Positions 51,924 through 60,548 are shown, numbered from the stretch's first letter. The stretch is DNA of 64,000 nt from Spirosoma endbachense (GCF_010233585.1 NZ_CP045997.1:9758808-9822807); one strand, 5' to 3'. Notes: a model not told the origin generated them from the letters alone. Program-made: numbers and translations.

Positions 51924-53246
51924 ATGAAAACATTCGTTTTAACCGGCCTGCTGGCCGGTTTTTTTCTATCTTCCTCCGCACAGAATACCAGTACGCCTGC
52001 TGCATCGGCAAACGGAGCGACCAGGTCATCTCTTTTGCAGGATGCTCCGGCAGAATCCGTTGGTATGAGTACAGACCGGCTTCAGCGAATCGATGCTGTG
52101 ATCAACGATTACATTGCCAGGGGGCGTCAGGCGGGTGTGGCAGTGCTAGTGGCCAGACATGGGAAAATCGTTTATCACAAAGCGTACGGGCAGGATGACA
52201 TTCAGGCGAAAACACCCCTCAAACGGGATGCTCTTTTTCGGATTGCCTCACAAACAAAAGCACTGACGAGCATTGGGTTGATGATCTTGTTTGAAGAAGG
52301 TAAATTTCTGCTCGATGACCCAATTTCGAAGTACATTCCGGCCTTTAAAAACCCGAAAGTGCTGGACAAGTACAACGAGAAAGATACGACTTACACGACC
52401 GTTCCTGCCAAGCGCGAAATTACCATTCGGCATTTGCTCACGCATACGTCGGGCATCAGTTACCCAGGTATCGGTACGAAAGAAGCAGTTGCGATTTATG
52501 CCAAGAATAAAATTCCGAGCGGTATCGGGACACCCGACGGAACCCTTGCCGATGCCATGAACCGGCTGGGAACCTTACCCCTCATCCATCATCCCGGCGA
52601 CCGCTGGAGCTATGGTCTCAGCGTTGATGTCGTCGGCTATCTGATAGAAGTACTCTCGGGCCAGTCGCTCGATCAGTTTCTGCGAACACGGCTGTTTGAT
52701 CCGCTGGGCATGAACGACACTTATTTTTACCTGCCCGCAACGAAGCAGAATCGTCTGACAAAAGTGTATACCGAAGACTCAACCAAGTCTGTTCGGCTAA
52801 TGCCGTCTCAAAATGGTATATCAGCCGATTATCCGAATAAACCGGGTACATACTATTCGGGGGGAGCCGGTTTGACCTCTACGCTCTACGACTTCGCTAT
52901 TTTTCTCCAAATGATGCTGAACGGGGGCGAATACAACGGGAAGCGCATCCTTAGCCCGACAACGGTACGCCTTATCACGACGAATCAGATTGGCGCTCTG
53001 AATCAGGGAGCCAATAAATTCGGATTAGGATTTTCCATCACCTCGGAGAGCAGTGCGGCTCGCCTGCCGGTATCGCAGGGGTCGTATGATTGGGGAGGTT
53101 TCTTCGGCACAACCTACTGGGTTGATCCCAAAGAAGGCATTGTAGGGCTACTATACACCCAGAAAGTCCCGAATAGTTATGGCGATCTGAACGATAAATT
53201 CAAAATACTGGTCTACCAGGCAATCACGCAGATGCAGGCTAACTAA
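51924..53246 (+). CDS. Beta-lactamase-family serine hydrolase (class C/EstB-like)
   Basis: A 440-residue secreted protein. The signal peptide is MKTFVLTGLLAGFFLSSSAQ. The S-x-x-K motif is SQTK (Ser109, Lys112) in LFRIASQTKALTSIGLMILF. HLLTHTSGISYPG and the Tyr motif RWSYGLSVDVVGYLIEVLSG follow, and the C-terminal GGFFGTTYWVDPKEGIVGLL region lies in the place of the KTG box. These features fit the AmpC/EstB/DD-peptidase-like group; esterase, peptidase or lactamase activity cannot be distinguished. I chose ATG 51924 over GTG 51897 because it gives a clean signal peptide. Confidence 0.92.
   Translation: MKTFVLTGLLAGFFLSSSAQNTSTPAASANGATRSSLLQDAPAESVGMSTDRLQRIDAVINDYIARGRQAGVAVLVARHGKIVYHKAYGQDDIQAKTPLKRDALFRIASQTKALTSIGLMILFEEGKFLLDDPISKYIPAFKNPKVLDKYNEKDTTYTTVPAKREITIRHLLTHTSGISYPGIGTKEAVAIYAKNKIPSGIGTPDGTLADAMNRLGTLPLIHHPGDRWSYGLSVDVVGYLIEVLSGQSLDQFLRTRLFDPLGMNDTYFYLPATKQNRLTKVYTEDSTKSVRLMPSQNGISADYPNKPGTYYSGGAGLTSTLYDFAIFLQMMLNGGEYNGKRILSPTTVRLITTNQIGALNQGANKFGLGFSITSESSAARLPVSQGSYDWGGFFGTTYWVDPKEGIVGLLYTQKVPNSYGDLNDKFKILVYQAITQMQAN
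51941..51965 (+). terminator. Terminator-like hairpin inside the signal-peptide coding region
   Basis: AACCGGCC (51941-51948), loop TGCT, GGCCGGTT (51953-51960), then TTTTT (51961-51965). It is a textbook intrinsic terminator in shape, yet it lies in codons 6-14 of the beta-lactamase-like gene. It could end the upstream lipoprotein transcript or attenuate the hydrolase gene. Confidence 0.65.
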
Positions 53247-53283
53247 ATACGGTAGGAATCCGGCATTCATTTCTTTTTAGATC

Positions 53284-53712
53284 ATGAAATACGTCCTTAC
53301 ACTCTCCCTTTTCTTCCTCGTCCAATTGGTACGAGCTCAGTCGGCCGACGAAAAATCGGTCATTGCCGCCGAAAAACAACGTTTCGAGGCCCAGGTCAGC
53401 AAAAATTATGCGGTACTTGATCAGGTACTGGCCAATGATCTGGTTTATACACATTCAAACGGCAACACCGATACAAAACAGTCGTATATCCAGTCGATCC
53501 GCGATGGTAAATCGAAATACGACGCCATTAACGTAGAAGAACAAAAGGTACGTGTGTATGGCAACACAGCCATTATCAATGGCATTTGCATGATTAAAGC
53601 GCTGAATAACGGCGAGACGATCAATACGCACTTAAAGTATACCGATGTCTATGTCCGAAATGGGAAACAATGGCAGATGGTAACGTGGCAGTCGTTCAAG
53701 ATGGCACAGTAG
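53284..53712 (+). CDS. Secreted NTF2-like (DUF4440) protein
   Basis: A 142-residue protein with a signal peptide (MKYVLTLSLFFLVQLVRAQ) and an NTF2-like/SnoaL fold: VIAAEKQRFEAQVSKNYAVL, LDQVLANDLVYTHSNGNTDT, KQSYIQSIRDGKSKYDAINV, YTDVYVRNGKQWQMVTWQSF. DUF4440 proteins are small cone-shaped domains, often enzymes or ligand binders, and the role here is unknown. It follows the beta-lactamase-like gene by 37 nt and may be co-transcribed. A shared terminator follows it. Confidence 0.9.
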   Translation: MKYVLTLSLFFLVQLVRAQSADEKSVIAAEKQRFEAQVSKNYAVLDQVLANDLVYTHSNGNTDTKQSYIQSIRDGKSKYDAINVEEQKVRVYGNTAIINGICMIKALNNGETINTHLKYTDVYVRNGKQWQMVTWQSFKMAQ

Positions 53713-53715
53713 TCT

Positions 53716-53744
53716 AAACCCCATCGGTAACGCCGATGGGGTTT
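53716..53744. terminator. Bidirectional terminator between convergent genes
   Basis: AAACCCCATCGG / CCGATGGGGTTT, perfect 12-nt arms with a 5-nt loop, between the NTF2-like stop (53712) and the thioesterase stop (53748). Confidence 0.85.
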
Positions 53745-53747
53745 GGC

Positions 53748-54263
53748 TTATACCTTTAAATATTCCCGCAGTTCAGTTGCGTCCTGCGCGTTCATCCGAC
53801 CAGCGAGCACCAGCCGTAGTTGCCGTCGGCGTAACGCGCTCTCGTAACGATCTTTCTCCTCATTCGTTTCGGGTATCACCGCCGGAACTTCTATGGGCCT
53901 ACCACTCTGATCAACAGCCACAAACGTATAGAATGCGCTGTTTGTGCTAACCCGTATGCCGGCGGGAATATCTTCGGCCCAGACTTCAATAAATACCTCC
54001 ATCGACGAACTGAAGGCACGGGTTACCTGGGCTTTCATCGTAACAATGTTACCCAGCCGGATCGGTTCAGAAAAAGACACATTATCAACAGAAGCCGTTA
54101 CGACAATACGATTGGAGTGTTTTTGAGCAGCAATTGCCGCAGCGATGTCCATGAAGTGCAATAATCGCCCGCCCATCAGGTTATTCAGCGTATTGGTGTC
54201 ATTGGGCAGTACCATTTCGGTCATTACCGTCATGGAATCGCGGGCAAGTTTGGGTTGAGGCAT
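53748..54263 (-). CDS. Acyl-CoA thioesterase (hotdog fold, YciA/BACH type)
   Basis: A 171-residue single-hotdog protein. The family signature NTLNNLMGGRLLHFMDIAAA (near 21-40) carries the conserved Asn and Asp, followed by VVTASVDNVSFSEPIRLGNI and SMEVFIEVWAEDI. The C-terminal basic tail is short. Such enzymes hydrolyse acyl-CoA to free CoA in the cytoplasm. It stands alone, convergent with the NTF2-like gene. Confidence 0.92.
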   Translation of the reverse strand: MPQPKLARDSMTVMTEMVLPNDTNTLNNLMGGRLLHFMDIAAAIAAQKHSNRIVVTASVDNVSFSEPIRLGNIVTMKAQVTRAFSSSMEVFIEVWAEDIPAGIRVSTNSAFYTFVAVDQSGRPIEVPAVIPETNEEKDRYESALRRRQLRLVLAGRMNAQDATELREYLKV

Positions 54264-54520
54264 TTTTTTCGTGAGAAATTATCAATAAACAGGAATGCGT
54301 TTATGCAAACCAACTACCGAAAACCGACTTGGGCAAGTACGGAACCCAAAGAACACGAAGTTGTTGGTCAATCCGGCGAGCTATACCTTTAATCCGTTCC
54401 GCGCCAGACCGGTCTGGAACGTAAGTGTGTCGCTACGGATCCATCTCCGCATACGACTTAGATGGGTCCTGCCCATAAGCCAGGTTATTTGTCCAAAACG
54501 ATGTAATTTAACCGGTAAGC

Positions 54521-56092
54521 CTACCGAATTGTGTTTTCCAGAACAATGACGGAAGGCCCGGTCGATAGCCATTTTTTACCTAGTCCGGTGGTATCGCCTT
54601 CTGGGATAAAATACACAAACGAACCCAGCACAAGGTCAATATCACCATCGGCATCCATATCTCCGGCATCCATTACCACCCATCTTCCCCTTGAGGCTTC
54701 GGGAAATGAATAATCGTCAAATTTTAGATTGCCCTTATTGTTCAAATAGATAAAGCTTTCTTCCGGATAGCGAAGATAGTCCGGGAAAAACGAAATGGCA
54801 GCTATATCCAGGTCACCATCCAGATCGTAATCTCGTACCATCGCCTTATAAGCCCCATTCAATTGGTAGAAATACGATTGTTTAAAGTTGGATTTCCTGT
54901 CATTCAGAAAAATATAAATCCCGTGATAATTCTTTAAAATCGGCGTTTTATCGGCATTGTCGCCACAAACGTAAACGATATCATCAAAGCCGTCTTTGTT
55001 AAAATCAGCCAATTCGATATGCTGTGACCCATTCAGTGGCAGGAAAGTTAGCAGGCGTTTTTCCAGAAATTTACCCGATCCTTGATTTTCATAAAGAAAA
55101 ACGCCCTCATCGCCCTGCGCCATGAGCACATAAATATCCATCAAGCCATCGTTGTTAGCATCCTTAATTATAGCCGTAATCGCACCGGGTTTCTCACGCA
55201 AAATCCGTTTCTCATACCCCCCTTTTCCATTATTTACGTACCAGGCCAATTGTCCGGTTTGGTTACCAAACTCACAGGCCACTACATCCTCAGTCCCGTC
55301 CTGATTCAAATCACCATAAGCCATAAATACGGGCCGTCGTAAATCTGGAATAGCTATGCTCTCTAGTTTATAGCCTGATTCCGAGCCATTCTTCACCAAT
55401 CGTTGCAATGCACCATTGGGCGCATCAGTTGGAAAAACGCCTTTCCCAACCGTTGTCAGGTATAGCTCATTGGGTTTTTCGTAAAAATGAACAGGCGTTG
55501 ATTCCAAACGCATACTATAATTCTCCAGCAGATCGGGGGTCAGAAATGTTAAGATATTGCGTCTGCTTTTCCCATCACTAAAAACAATACCTCGATGATC
55601 GGGAAGAATTTTGACCATTGTGGTCAGTGAGGGCCGGTGAGAAAAGGACGGTTCCCTGTATTTGAAATGCTTTAGCCCCACCCGAATCTTACTTTTGCGA
55701 AGCGGAGGTAAGATCGTATCCGGTGCATTCTCAAGATAATACTGCTCTATTTTGCGCCAGTCAGCTTTTGCCAAAATTGGCCTTTCTGGAAAGATATTGG
55801 CATCACGTACAATGGAACCACTTAGACCGGGATCAAACAAACTGTCGGGTCGATATCCGTTACTGTATATGCCCATCCGATGCCCCATAGCCGGAAGCAC
55901 ATCTCTCCAATTCGTTTTTGCCAATAATTCGGGACTCACAAACGCATGGCACCGGCTACAGTGCGCTATCGACAGTTCTTTCCCGGAGAGTCTCGAAACA
56001 GGTATATCGTCGAATTCTACTTTGTCACTTTGTCTTTTAGCGGTACATGAAATAAGCAGTAGTAAAATACAAAATGGGATTAGTCGTCTCAT
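54521..56092 (-). CDS. VCBS/FG-GAP lipoprotein with N-terminal heme-binding motif
   Basis: A 523-residue lipoprotein: lipobox LLLISC (Cys16), then a c-type heme motif CSRCH (Cys45, Cys48, His49) in a short cytochrome-like region up to about 130. A seven-bladed propeller with FG-GAP/VCBS calcium-binding loops follows (DLNQDGTEDVV, DANNDGLMDIY, DFNKDGFDDIV, DYDLDGDLDIA, DMDADGDIDLV). ATG 56092 was chosen over 56137 because it gives a proper signal peptide. The combination of a heme domain and an integrin-like propeller occurs in Planctomycetes/Bacteroidota surface proteins of unknown role. It lies alone on the minus strand. Confidence 0.88.
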   Translation of the reverse strand: MRRLIPFCILLLLISCTAKRQSDKVEFDDIPVSRLSGKELSIAHCSRCHAFVSPELLAKTNWRDVLPAMGHRMGIYSNGYRPDSLFDPGLSGSIVRDANIFPERPILAKADWRKIEQYYLENAPDTILPPLRKSKIRVGLKHFKYREPSFSHRPSLTTMVKILPDHRGIVFSDGKSRRNILTFLTPDLLENYSMRLESTPVHFYEKPNELYLTTVGKGVFPTDAPNGALQRLVKNGSESGYKLESIAIPDLRRPVFMAYGDLNQDGTEDVVACEFGNQTGQLAWYVNNGKGGYEKRILREKPGAITAIIKDANNDGLMDIYVLMAQGDEGVFLYENQGSGKFLEKRLLTFLPLNGSQHIELADFNKDGFDDIVYVCGDNADKTPILKNYHGIYIFLNDRKSNFKQSYFYQLNGAYKAMVRDYDLDGDLDIAAISFFPDYLRYPEESFIYLNNKGNLKFDDYSFPEASRGRWVVMDAGDMDADGDIDLVLGSFVYFIPEGDTTGLGKKWLSTGPSVIVLENTIR

Positions 56093-56459
56093 ATACAAAA
56101 AAGCGAATTCGAGCGATTGGCAAATAACGTAAGACAATAAAGCAGAATTAAGTTAGAGTCCCAGGTGAGCCAGGTCGGGACTCGAGTAAAGATAGTGGGT
56201 TGGTGTTCTTTGCACTGAAGAACACCAAAATAACTTTACACAGGCATGGTTTAACTGGTCATTCTTTAACCAGATGAACCATAACCTGCGGTAACAATCC
56301 AGGAAATGGATACCTAATCAGCACAGCGATTTCGCTGGTGCTACTTCGAACCATATTATTTCTTTGAGCCTAACCGCTATAGGATAAGGAATCAGACTCA
56401 GAGCTGTATGCAAGCTGGCAGATACATTCTGCCGGTGATTCGATCCTGTTCTGGGAGGC
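56093..56459. other. Intergenic region with two hairpins
   Basis: No credible gene. GAGTCCC / GGGACTC (56156-56162 / 56177-56183) and GGTGTTCTT / AAGAACACC (56202-56210 / 56218-56226, perfect, 7-nt loop) can form hairpins. Neither has a good U-tract, so they are only weak terminator candidates for the DUF2278 gene. Confidence 0.4.
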
Positions 56460-57506
56460 TTAAAACTGAATGAGTTTACCTTCGGCTTTTGCCTGTTGTT
56501 TCGTGTATTGAACACCACTGGTTTTAATACCCTGACTCGTCAATAAGGAGATGGTACCTCCATTATTTCCCAGATTGAAGTTGCTGTTTGCAGAGATCGT
56601 TACCTCAGCCGTGCTTCCGGCTCCAATGGAACGGTTTCGGATGACAAACTCATGTCGATTTCGGTCAACCAGCTTCCAGCCATCCAGCGAGATGGCTTCA
56701 TCGGTGGTATTGACCAGAATAACCTTCTCCTTGCCCACTTCATTGCCTTTGGGGTTCACCAGAGCCGCCACAATGACAACAATGCCATCGACAGAGGTAC
56801 CGGGTCCAGGGCCGGGCACATCACCTTTGATGCGATGGCCAGTCTGGTCGTCAGTATGTAACGTAGTGGGATTGAGCGTATTAAACTGCGATTGAAAAGC
56901 CAACAAAATGGCGGTCCAGCGTTGCAGGCTGGGGAAGTAAATTAATAGCCCGCCGTCCTGAAAAACTCCATTGTCCTGATCATGTGAACCTTGAGGATTC
57001 CCCTGATTCATGTGAATGTCATGTAATCCCTGATCCTTCATTTCCGGGAAATACCTGTCAGGCTTGTTGGTGCCAGGCCACTGCTCACCAAAGGCAAAAA
57101 TGCGGGCATTTGGATCCGCCTTCGATTTATTCAGAGCAAGCGTCAATTTGTCTTCCAGATCATTGTCTAAACCGGGCGCATTATTGGGTAGAACGACCAT
57201 GTTGTTAAAATCGCCAACCATGTTCCGCCGTAAGAAATCTAATCCAAATTGCTTTCTTTTAACCCCGTCGTTGATGTTATAGCTACCATTCTCGGAAAAC
57301 GATTCCAGAAGTCGATTACATAATTCATGCTGGTAATTATCATTTACCAAAGCCATAAGCATGGAACCATCCTGGGACCGAACATTAACGGCGATTCGAT
57401 AAAATTCATTTCCGGTGTTGAGTTTTACCTCAAAATGATTCGCATCGGGAGCCATTAGACCACGGTCATAGCGCCCTACAAAGAGATGGTAGTTGGTAAG
57501 GGACAT
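56460..57506 (-). CDS. DUF2278 (YukJ-like) protein fused to lamin-tail domain
   Basis: A 348-residue protein. The DUF2278 domain covers about 1-225: LTNYHLFVGRYDRGLMAPDA, HFEVKLNTGNEFYRIAVNVR, VVLPNNAPGLDNDLEDKLTL, and IHMNQGN with GVFQDGGLLIYF. A short Gly/Pro linker (GPGPGTSVDG) leads to a lamin-tail domain at about 245-345 (EKVILVNTTDEAISLDGWKL, SIGAGSTAEVTISANSNFNL). ATG 57506 was chosen because DUF2278 begins at MSLTNYHLFVG; the frame is open to 57620. No signal peptide is evident. The function of DUF2278 is unknown; nuclease-related roles have been guessed for lamin-tail partners. Confidence 0.88.
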   Translation of the reverse strand: MSLTNYHLFVGRYDRGLMAPDANHFEVKLNTGNEFYRIAVNVRSQDGSMLMALVNDNYQHELCNRLLESFSENGSYNINDGVKRKQFGLDFLRRNMVGDFNNMVVLPNNAPGLDNDLEDKLTLALNKSKADPNARIFAFGEQWPGTNKPDRYFPEMKDQGLHDIHMNQGNPQGSHDQDNGVFQDGGLLIYFPSLQRWTAILLAFQSQFNTLNPTTLHTDDQTGHRIKGDVPGPGPGTSVDGIVVIVAALVNPKGNEVGKEKVILVNTTDEAISLDGWKLVDRNRHEFVIRNRSIGAGSTAEVTISANSNFNLGNNGGTISLLTSQGIKTSGVQYTKQQAKAEGKLIQF

Positions 57507-57883
57507 GGAGAGGCTGGTTTGTCGATTAAGACCTGAAACAAAAACAAGTTGACCGATGATCCCAGAACTATTTATCAAGAGTCTCCTTCTCTTAGTAAAC
57601 GGTAAGCGATTGGTTATCAACCCCTGAATGAAGCAACAAAAACGATGGAGAGATCAGTATGAATGAATCTATTTGCTAGTTTGCGGGTAATAAGCGGGGA
57701 TTTTCTGGATTGAATTCTTTTATTGTTCATCGCTACTCATAATCCCGCCTGGTGCGCCGGATGATATAGCCAAACGAGGCAGTAAAGCAATCCAGATTAG
57801 GGTTAAAAGCCAGCTATTTTCAGGATCGGCTGGCTTGGCAATTTGATTTAGTTCAGTGGAATGATCTACCTTGTAACTAGACA
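57507..57883. promoter_or_regulatory. Divergent intergenic region of DUF2278 and DUF2252 genes
   Basis: About 377 bp holding the promoters of two divergent genes. AAGCCAGC / GCTGGCTT (57807-57814 / 57829-57836) is a perfect inverted repeat with a 14-nt spacer, 48 nt before the DUF2252 start. Nothing else was recognised. Confidence 0.35.
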
Positions 57884-59098
57884 ATGAAAATGAAAAAGTT
57901 TACCCAAAACTCCCTAGTCAATCGAATTCGACAAGCCGATTCTTCTCGCCAGCCTGAACATTTGCCCCTGAAATATAAAGCCATGCGGGAAAGCGCTTTC
58001 CGTTTCTTCCGGGCCACTCCTTATTTATTTTACCAGGACTGGATGGTGGACACAATGTTTAAGGGTCATCCTCATTCATGGGTATGTGGTGACTTTCACC
58101 TCGAAAACCTGGGCTCATATCGAGCCGATAATGGACAGGTGTATTTTGACATCAACGACTTTGACGAATCCATACTGGCTCCCTGCACCGTCGATGTGGC
58201 CCGCCTGCTCACTAGTCTGTTTGTGGCCGCTCCAGACCTCAACTTGTCTCCACTGTCAAGTCAGATGCTAGCCAGAAAGTTTTTGGAAGCCTATTGTCAG
58301 ACCTTGATACGAGGCAAACCTCGCTCCCTTGAGCGTGAAACCGCTCAAGGTGTTCTGAAACAGTTCCTGAATCGGGCAGCCGACCAGACACAGAGCGAAT
58401 TAATTGACGAGCATACCAAGGGCCGTGGCCAGGATCGTCGGCTGAAATCCAAAAAAGGGGCTATCATCACCTTTTCTGACATGGAGCGAGATCGGCTCCT
58501 GGCTTGGTTAAACCCAATCTTATCCCAACGAGATGGAGCTCGTCCACTTGATATTGCCTTCCGGATTGCTGGTACGAACAGTCTGGGCTTAAATCGATAC
58601 GTGGCTTTAATCCAGACGGCAGCCGGTAAACGAAAACTGCTGGACATTAAAGCAGCAAGGCCCTCTGTTGCATTACCTTATTTTGCCGATCAGCAACCGA
58701 ATTGGCCAAACGAGGCCACTCGAATCGTAACCCTACAGCAACGGTTGCAGGATGTTTCACCTGGTGGGTTAAGTTCACAGGAAGGGCCTGAGCAGGAATT
58801 CTTTGTGATGCGTGTCCTTCAACCACAAGCTGATCGGCTTAAGATCTTAACCAAATCAATGCGTAAAGGCGACCGGCTGTTGAAACTGCTTAATCGGGTG
58901 GCTCAACTACTGGCGTCGGCACATCTACGAAGCGGTGGTCAACAGGGATCAGCGATCACCGACGACTTGATTGCCTTTGCTAAAAACCCGTTGTGGGTGT
59001 CTGAAGTGATCGAGAAAAGTGAAGCCTATTCGCATCAGGTTCAGCAGGATTACCTGAATTTCTGTTCACTTAAAGACAATGAGTTAATCACCAGCTAA
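57884..59098 (+). CDS. DUF2252 family protein (kinase-like fold)
   Basis: A 404-residue DUF2252 protein. The family's catalytic-looking motifs are clear: CGDFHLEN at 68-75 and FDINDFDE at 88-95, which resemble the catalytic loop and metal-binding DFD of aminoglycoside-phosphotransferase-like kinases. A conserved N-terminal PLKYKAMRESAFRFFRATPY precedes them, and DIAFRIAGTNSLGLNRYVAL lies near 225. The biochemical function is not established. Met3 at 57890 is an alternative start. It is divergent from the DUF2278 gene. Confidence 0.9.
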   Translation: MKMKKFTQNSLVNRIRQADSSRQPEHLPLKYKAMRESAFRFFRATPYLFYQDWMVDTMFKGHPHSWVCGDFHLENLGSYRADNGQVYFDINDFDESILAPCTVDVARLLTSLFVAAPDLNLSPLSSQMLARKFLEAYCQTLIRGKPRSLERETAQGVLKQFLNRAADQTQSELIDEHTKGRGQDRRLKSKKGAIITFSDMERDRLLAWLNPILSQRDGARPLDIAFRIAGTNSLGLNRYVALIQTAAGKRKLLDIKAARPSVALPYFADQQPNWPNEATRIVTLQQRLQDVSPGGLSSQEGPEQEFFVMRVLQPQADRLKILTKSMRKGDRLLKLLNRVAQLLASAHLRSGGQQGSAITDDLIAFAKNPLWVSEVIEKSEAYSHQVQQDYLNFCSLKDNELITS

Positions 59099-59201
59099 CT
59101 ACTTTCTGGGCATTGACAACAGCGTTTAGCGATTCTTACTCGATCGCAATTCGATAAATGGGTGAAAGTAGCTCTCAGACTTCACCGTGACAGGTATGAT
59201 T

Positions 59202-59501
59202 TTATGGAAGAAATCCCGGTTTAGGTACCTGCTTATGGTTCCAGGATTCGGCCTGTTTCGCGACTACCGAATTGTAATCCTGCTGAGCGCGCTCCAGTAA
59301 TGTTCTGGATTGATCCAGTCCCGACTGAATGATTTCTCTTAATGTGGCAACTGCTTCCTGATCATTTATTCGATTTACTTTTTCCAGTTGGGCTTCCAGT
59401 TTCAGAACGACCTTTTCATAGGTCCGGATTACCTGTTGGCGTCGTTTTCGAATCTTTTTCAACACCTTTTCTTGAGCGACTTCTTTTAGGGTTATCATCA
59501 T
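59202..59501 (-). CDS. Small coiled-coil protein, unknown function
   Basis: A 99-residue, highly charged protein, predicted almost wholly helical with heptad-like spacing (VLKKIRKRRQQVIRTYEKVV, LKLEAQLEKVNRINDQEAVA, SGLDQSRTLLERAQQDYNSV). It ends in a Pro-rich tail (KQVPKPGFLP). No family recognised. Met2 at 59498 is an alternative start. It lies 39 nt after a second small minus-strand gene, so both may be in one transcript. Confidence 0.65.
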   Translation of the reverse strand: MMITLKEVAQEKVLKKIRKRRQQVIRTYEKVVLKLEAQLEKVNRINDQEAVATLREIIQSGLDQSRTLLERAQQDYNSVVAKQAESWNHKQVPKPGFLP

Positions 59502-59540
59502 ATAGCAGGGTGTTGGATGAAGGGTACTTCTAACACTACC

Positions 59541-59876
59541 CTAAAACGAATAAAGTGGAACCTGGTATTGACCTGTTTTGAGCCACTGCATCACTTCCTG
59601 CTGACTTTGAAAACTGGGTCGGAGCCGATCGGGACGGGGAATGTTAGAATTGAATGGCAACGAGCTGAAGATAGCCTGGTAAGGAAGGTCCCGATCCGGT
59701 AAATAACTGATTTCTACTTCAACATTGGCCTTCAGGGAGGTTGGCTGGCGTAGCAGGATCAATAAAGTGTTGGGAATCTGACTGTTGACCTTAAGAATCA
59801 GGTAATCCAACATGACTGACTTATCCAGGCAAGTTCGGACCCAACTATAAAGCTCCTGGAGCGAATCGTTCGTCAT
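59541..59876 (-). CDS. Hypothetical protein
   Basis: A 111-residue protein of unknown family. It has an amphipathic N-terminal helix (LQELYSWVRTCLDKSVMLDY), a strand-rich middle (VNSQIPNTLLILLRQ, NVEVEISYL) and a C-terminal segment with RPSFQSQQEVMQWLKTGQY. Composition and codon use look coding. It is placed between the coiled-coil gene and an upstream short open frame that overlaps it by 4 nt (see rejected items). No function can be assigned. Confidence 0.6.
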   Translation of the reverse strand: MTNDSLQELYSWVRTCLDKSVMLDYLILKVNSQIPNTLLILLRQPTSLKANVEVEISYLPDRDLPYQAIFSSLPFNSNIPRPDRLRPSFQSQQEVMQWLKTGQYQVPLYSF

Positions 59877-60041
59877 AAAAGTGTTTTTTCGTACGGCCAG
59901 CGATTGTCTTTAGCTTGTCGCTGTTCGAGCAAAGGTAATAGATTAATAAGCCTATGACTTTTTAGCAGACCGAATAACCATATAGAGTCGAGCAAATTTT
60001 GATAGCCTGGGCAGGTGAGTCGTAATACGTAGTTATGAAAT

Positions 60042-60065
60042 ACCCCAGCATTCTGGTGCTGGGGT
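60042..60065 (-). terminator. Hairpin downstream of small secreted protein gene
   Basis: A perfect ACCCCAGCA / TGCTGGGGT inverted repeat with a 6-nt loop, about 60 nt after the stop at 60126. A weak T-rich end (ATTTCAT) follows on the minus strand. Confidence 0.6.
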
Positions 60066-60096
60066 TGAGGCATAGCTGAAATAAGCGCTTATTCTA

Positions 60097-60121
60097 ATAC
60101 GGCTCGAAGCCAAAGCCGTAT
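60097..60121. repeat. Family A remnant, single arm only
   Basis: ATACGGCT-CGAAGCCAA-AGCCGTAT: the sequence matches one arm of family A (GGCTCGAAGCCAAAG) but is folded into a short hairpin of its own with 8-nt arms. It lies 5 nt after the stop at 60126. Confidence 0.65.
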
Positions 60122-60125
60122 CTAA

Positions 60126-60548
60126 TCACAGACCACTAACCGCCACTTTAGGCTCCTGTGCGAATGTTAGTGAACGCTTTGTCATTTGTTCCTCTACAAC
60201 AGGCGTTTGCACTTTAAAGGTTTTTTCTACCGTTTCTGGACCAGTGGTCACCCGAATTGTGTACGTACCATCAGCGACTTCGCTTAAATCAAAGAGTTGA
60301 TTGATCCGTTGCTCCTTTTTAGACAGGTTATTAACGTATAAGGCCTGTTGAGACCCATTAACTAATTCGATACGGGCGATTTTGTCGGTTGCTGGCTTTA
60401 CTAATACGAGCCAAATTTTAAGCGGAGCTTTTGCTGGGAAAACGGCCATTTCAAGCGTTCCCGGAACAGTCTGTGCGCTTGACGACAGCAGACTACTTAC
60501 TGAGACGAACAAGATTAGTGCGCCTTTTTGAATTGTGTTGAGAAGCAT
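60126..60548 (-). CDS. Small secreted protein, possibly T9SS-tail-like
   Basis: A 140-residue protein with a signal peptide (LILFVSVSSLLSSSAQ, cleavage near 25). A beta-rich domain follows (KIWLVLVKPATDKIARIELV, NGSQQALYVNNLSKKEQRIN, LSEVADGTYTIRVTTGPETV). This domain resembles the C-terminal sorting/Ig-like fold of secreted Bacteroidota proteins standing alone. A Lys/Arg-containing tail (TKRSLTFAQEPKVAVSGL) ends it. No specific function. It is followed by a family A remnant and a hairpin. Confidence 0.7.
   Translation of the reverse strand: MLLNTIQKGALILFVSVSSLLSSSAQTVPGTLEMAVFPAKAPLKIWLVLVKPATDKIARIELVNGSQQALYVNNLSKKEQRINQLFDLSEVADGTYTIRVTTGPETVEKTFKVQTPVVEEQMTKRSLTFAQEPKVAVSGL

Noticed and set aside
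54295..54549. 84-codon plus-strand frame in the gap between thioesterase and VCBS genes, containing the palindrome CCAGACCGGTCTGG (54404-54417)
   Set aside because: It runs into the VCBS gene on the other strand and shows no clear family. The segment NPASYTFNPFRARPVWNVSV looks vaguely like the end of an outer-membrane protein, so a gene relic is possible but I cannot support it.
59873..60073. 66-codon minus-strand frame overlapping the next small gene by ATGA
   Set aside because: Its first codons lie in a perfect terminator-like hairpin (60042-60065) following the gene at 60126, and the protein resembles nothing known. The 4-nt overlap keeps some doubt, so it could still be a real small gene.
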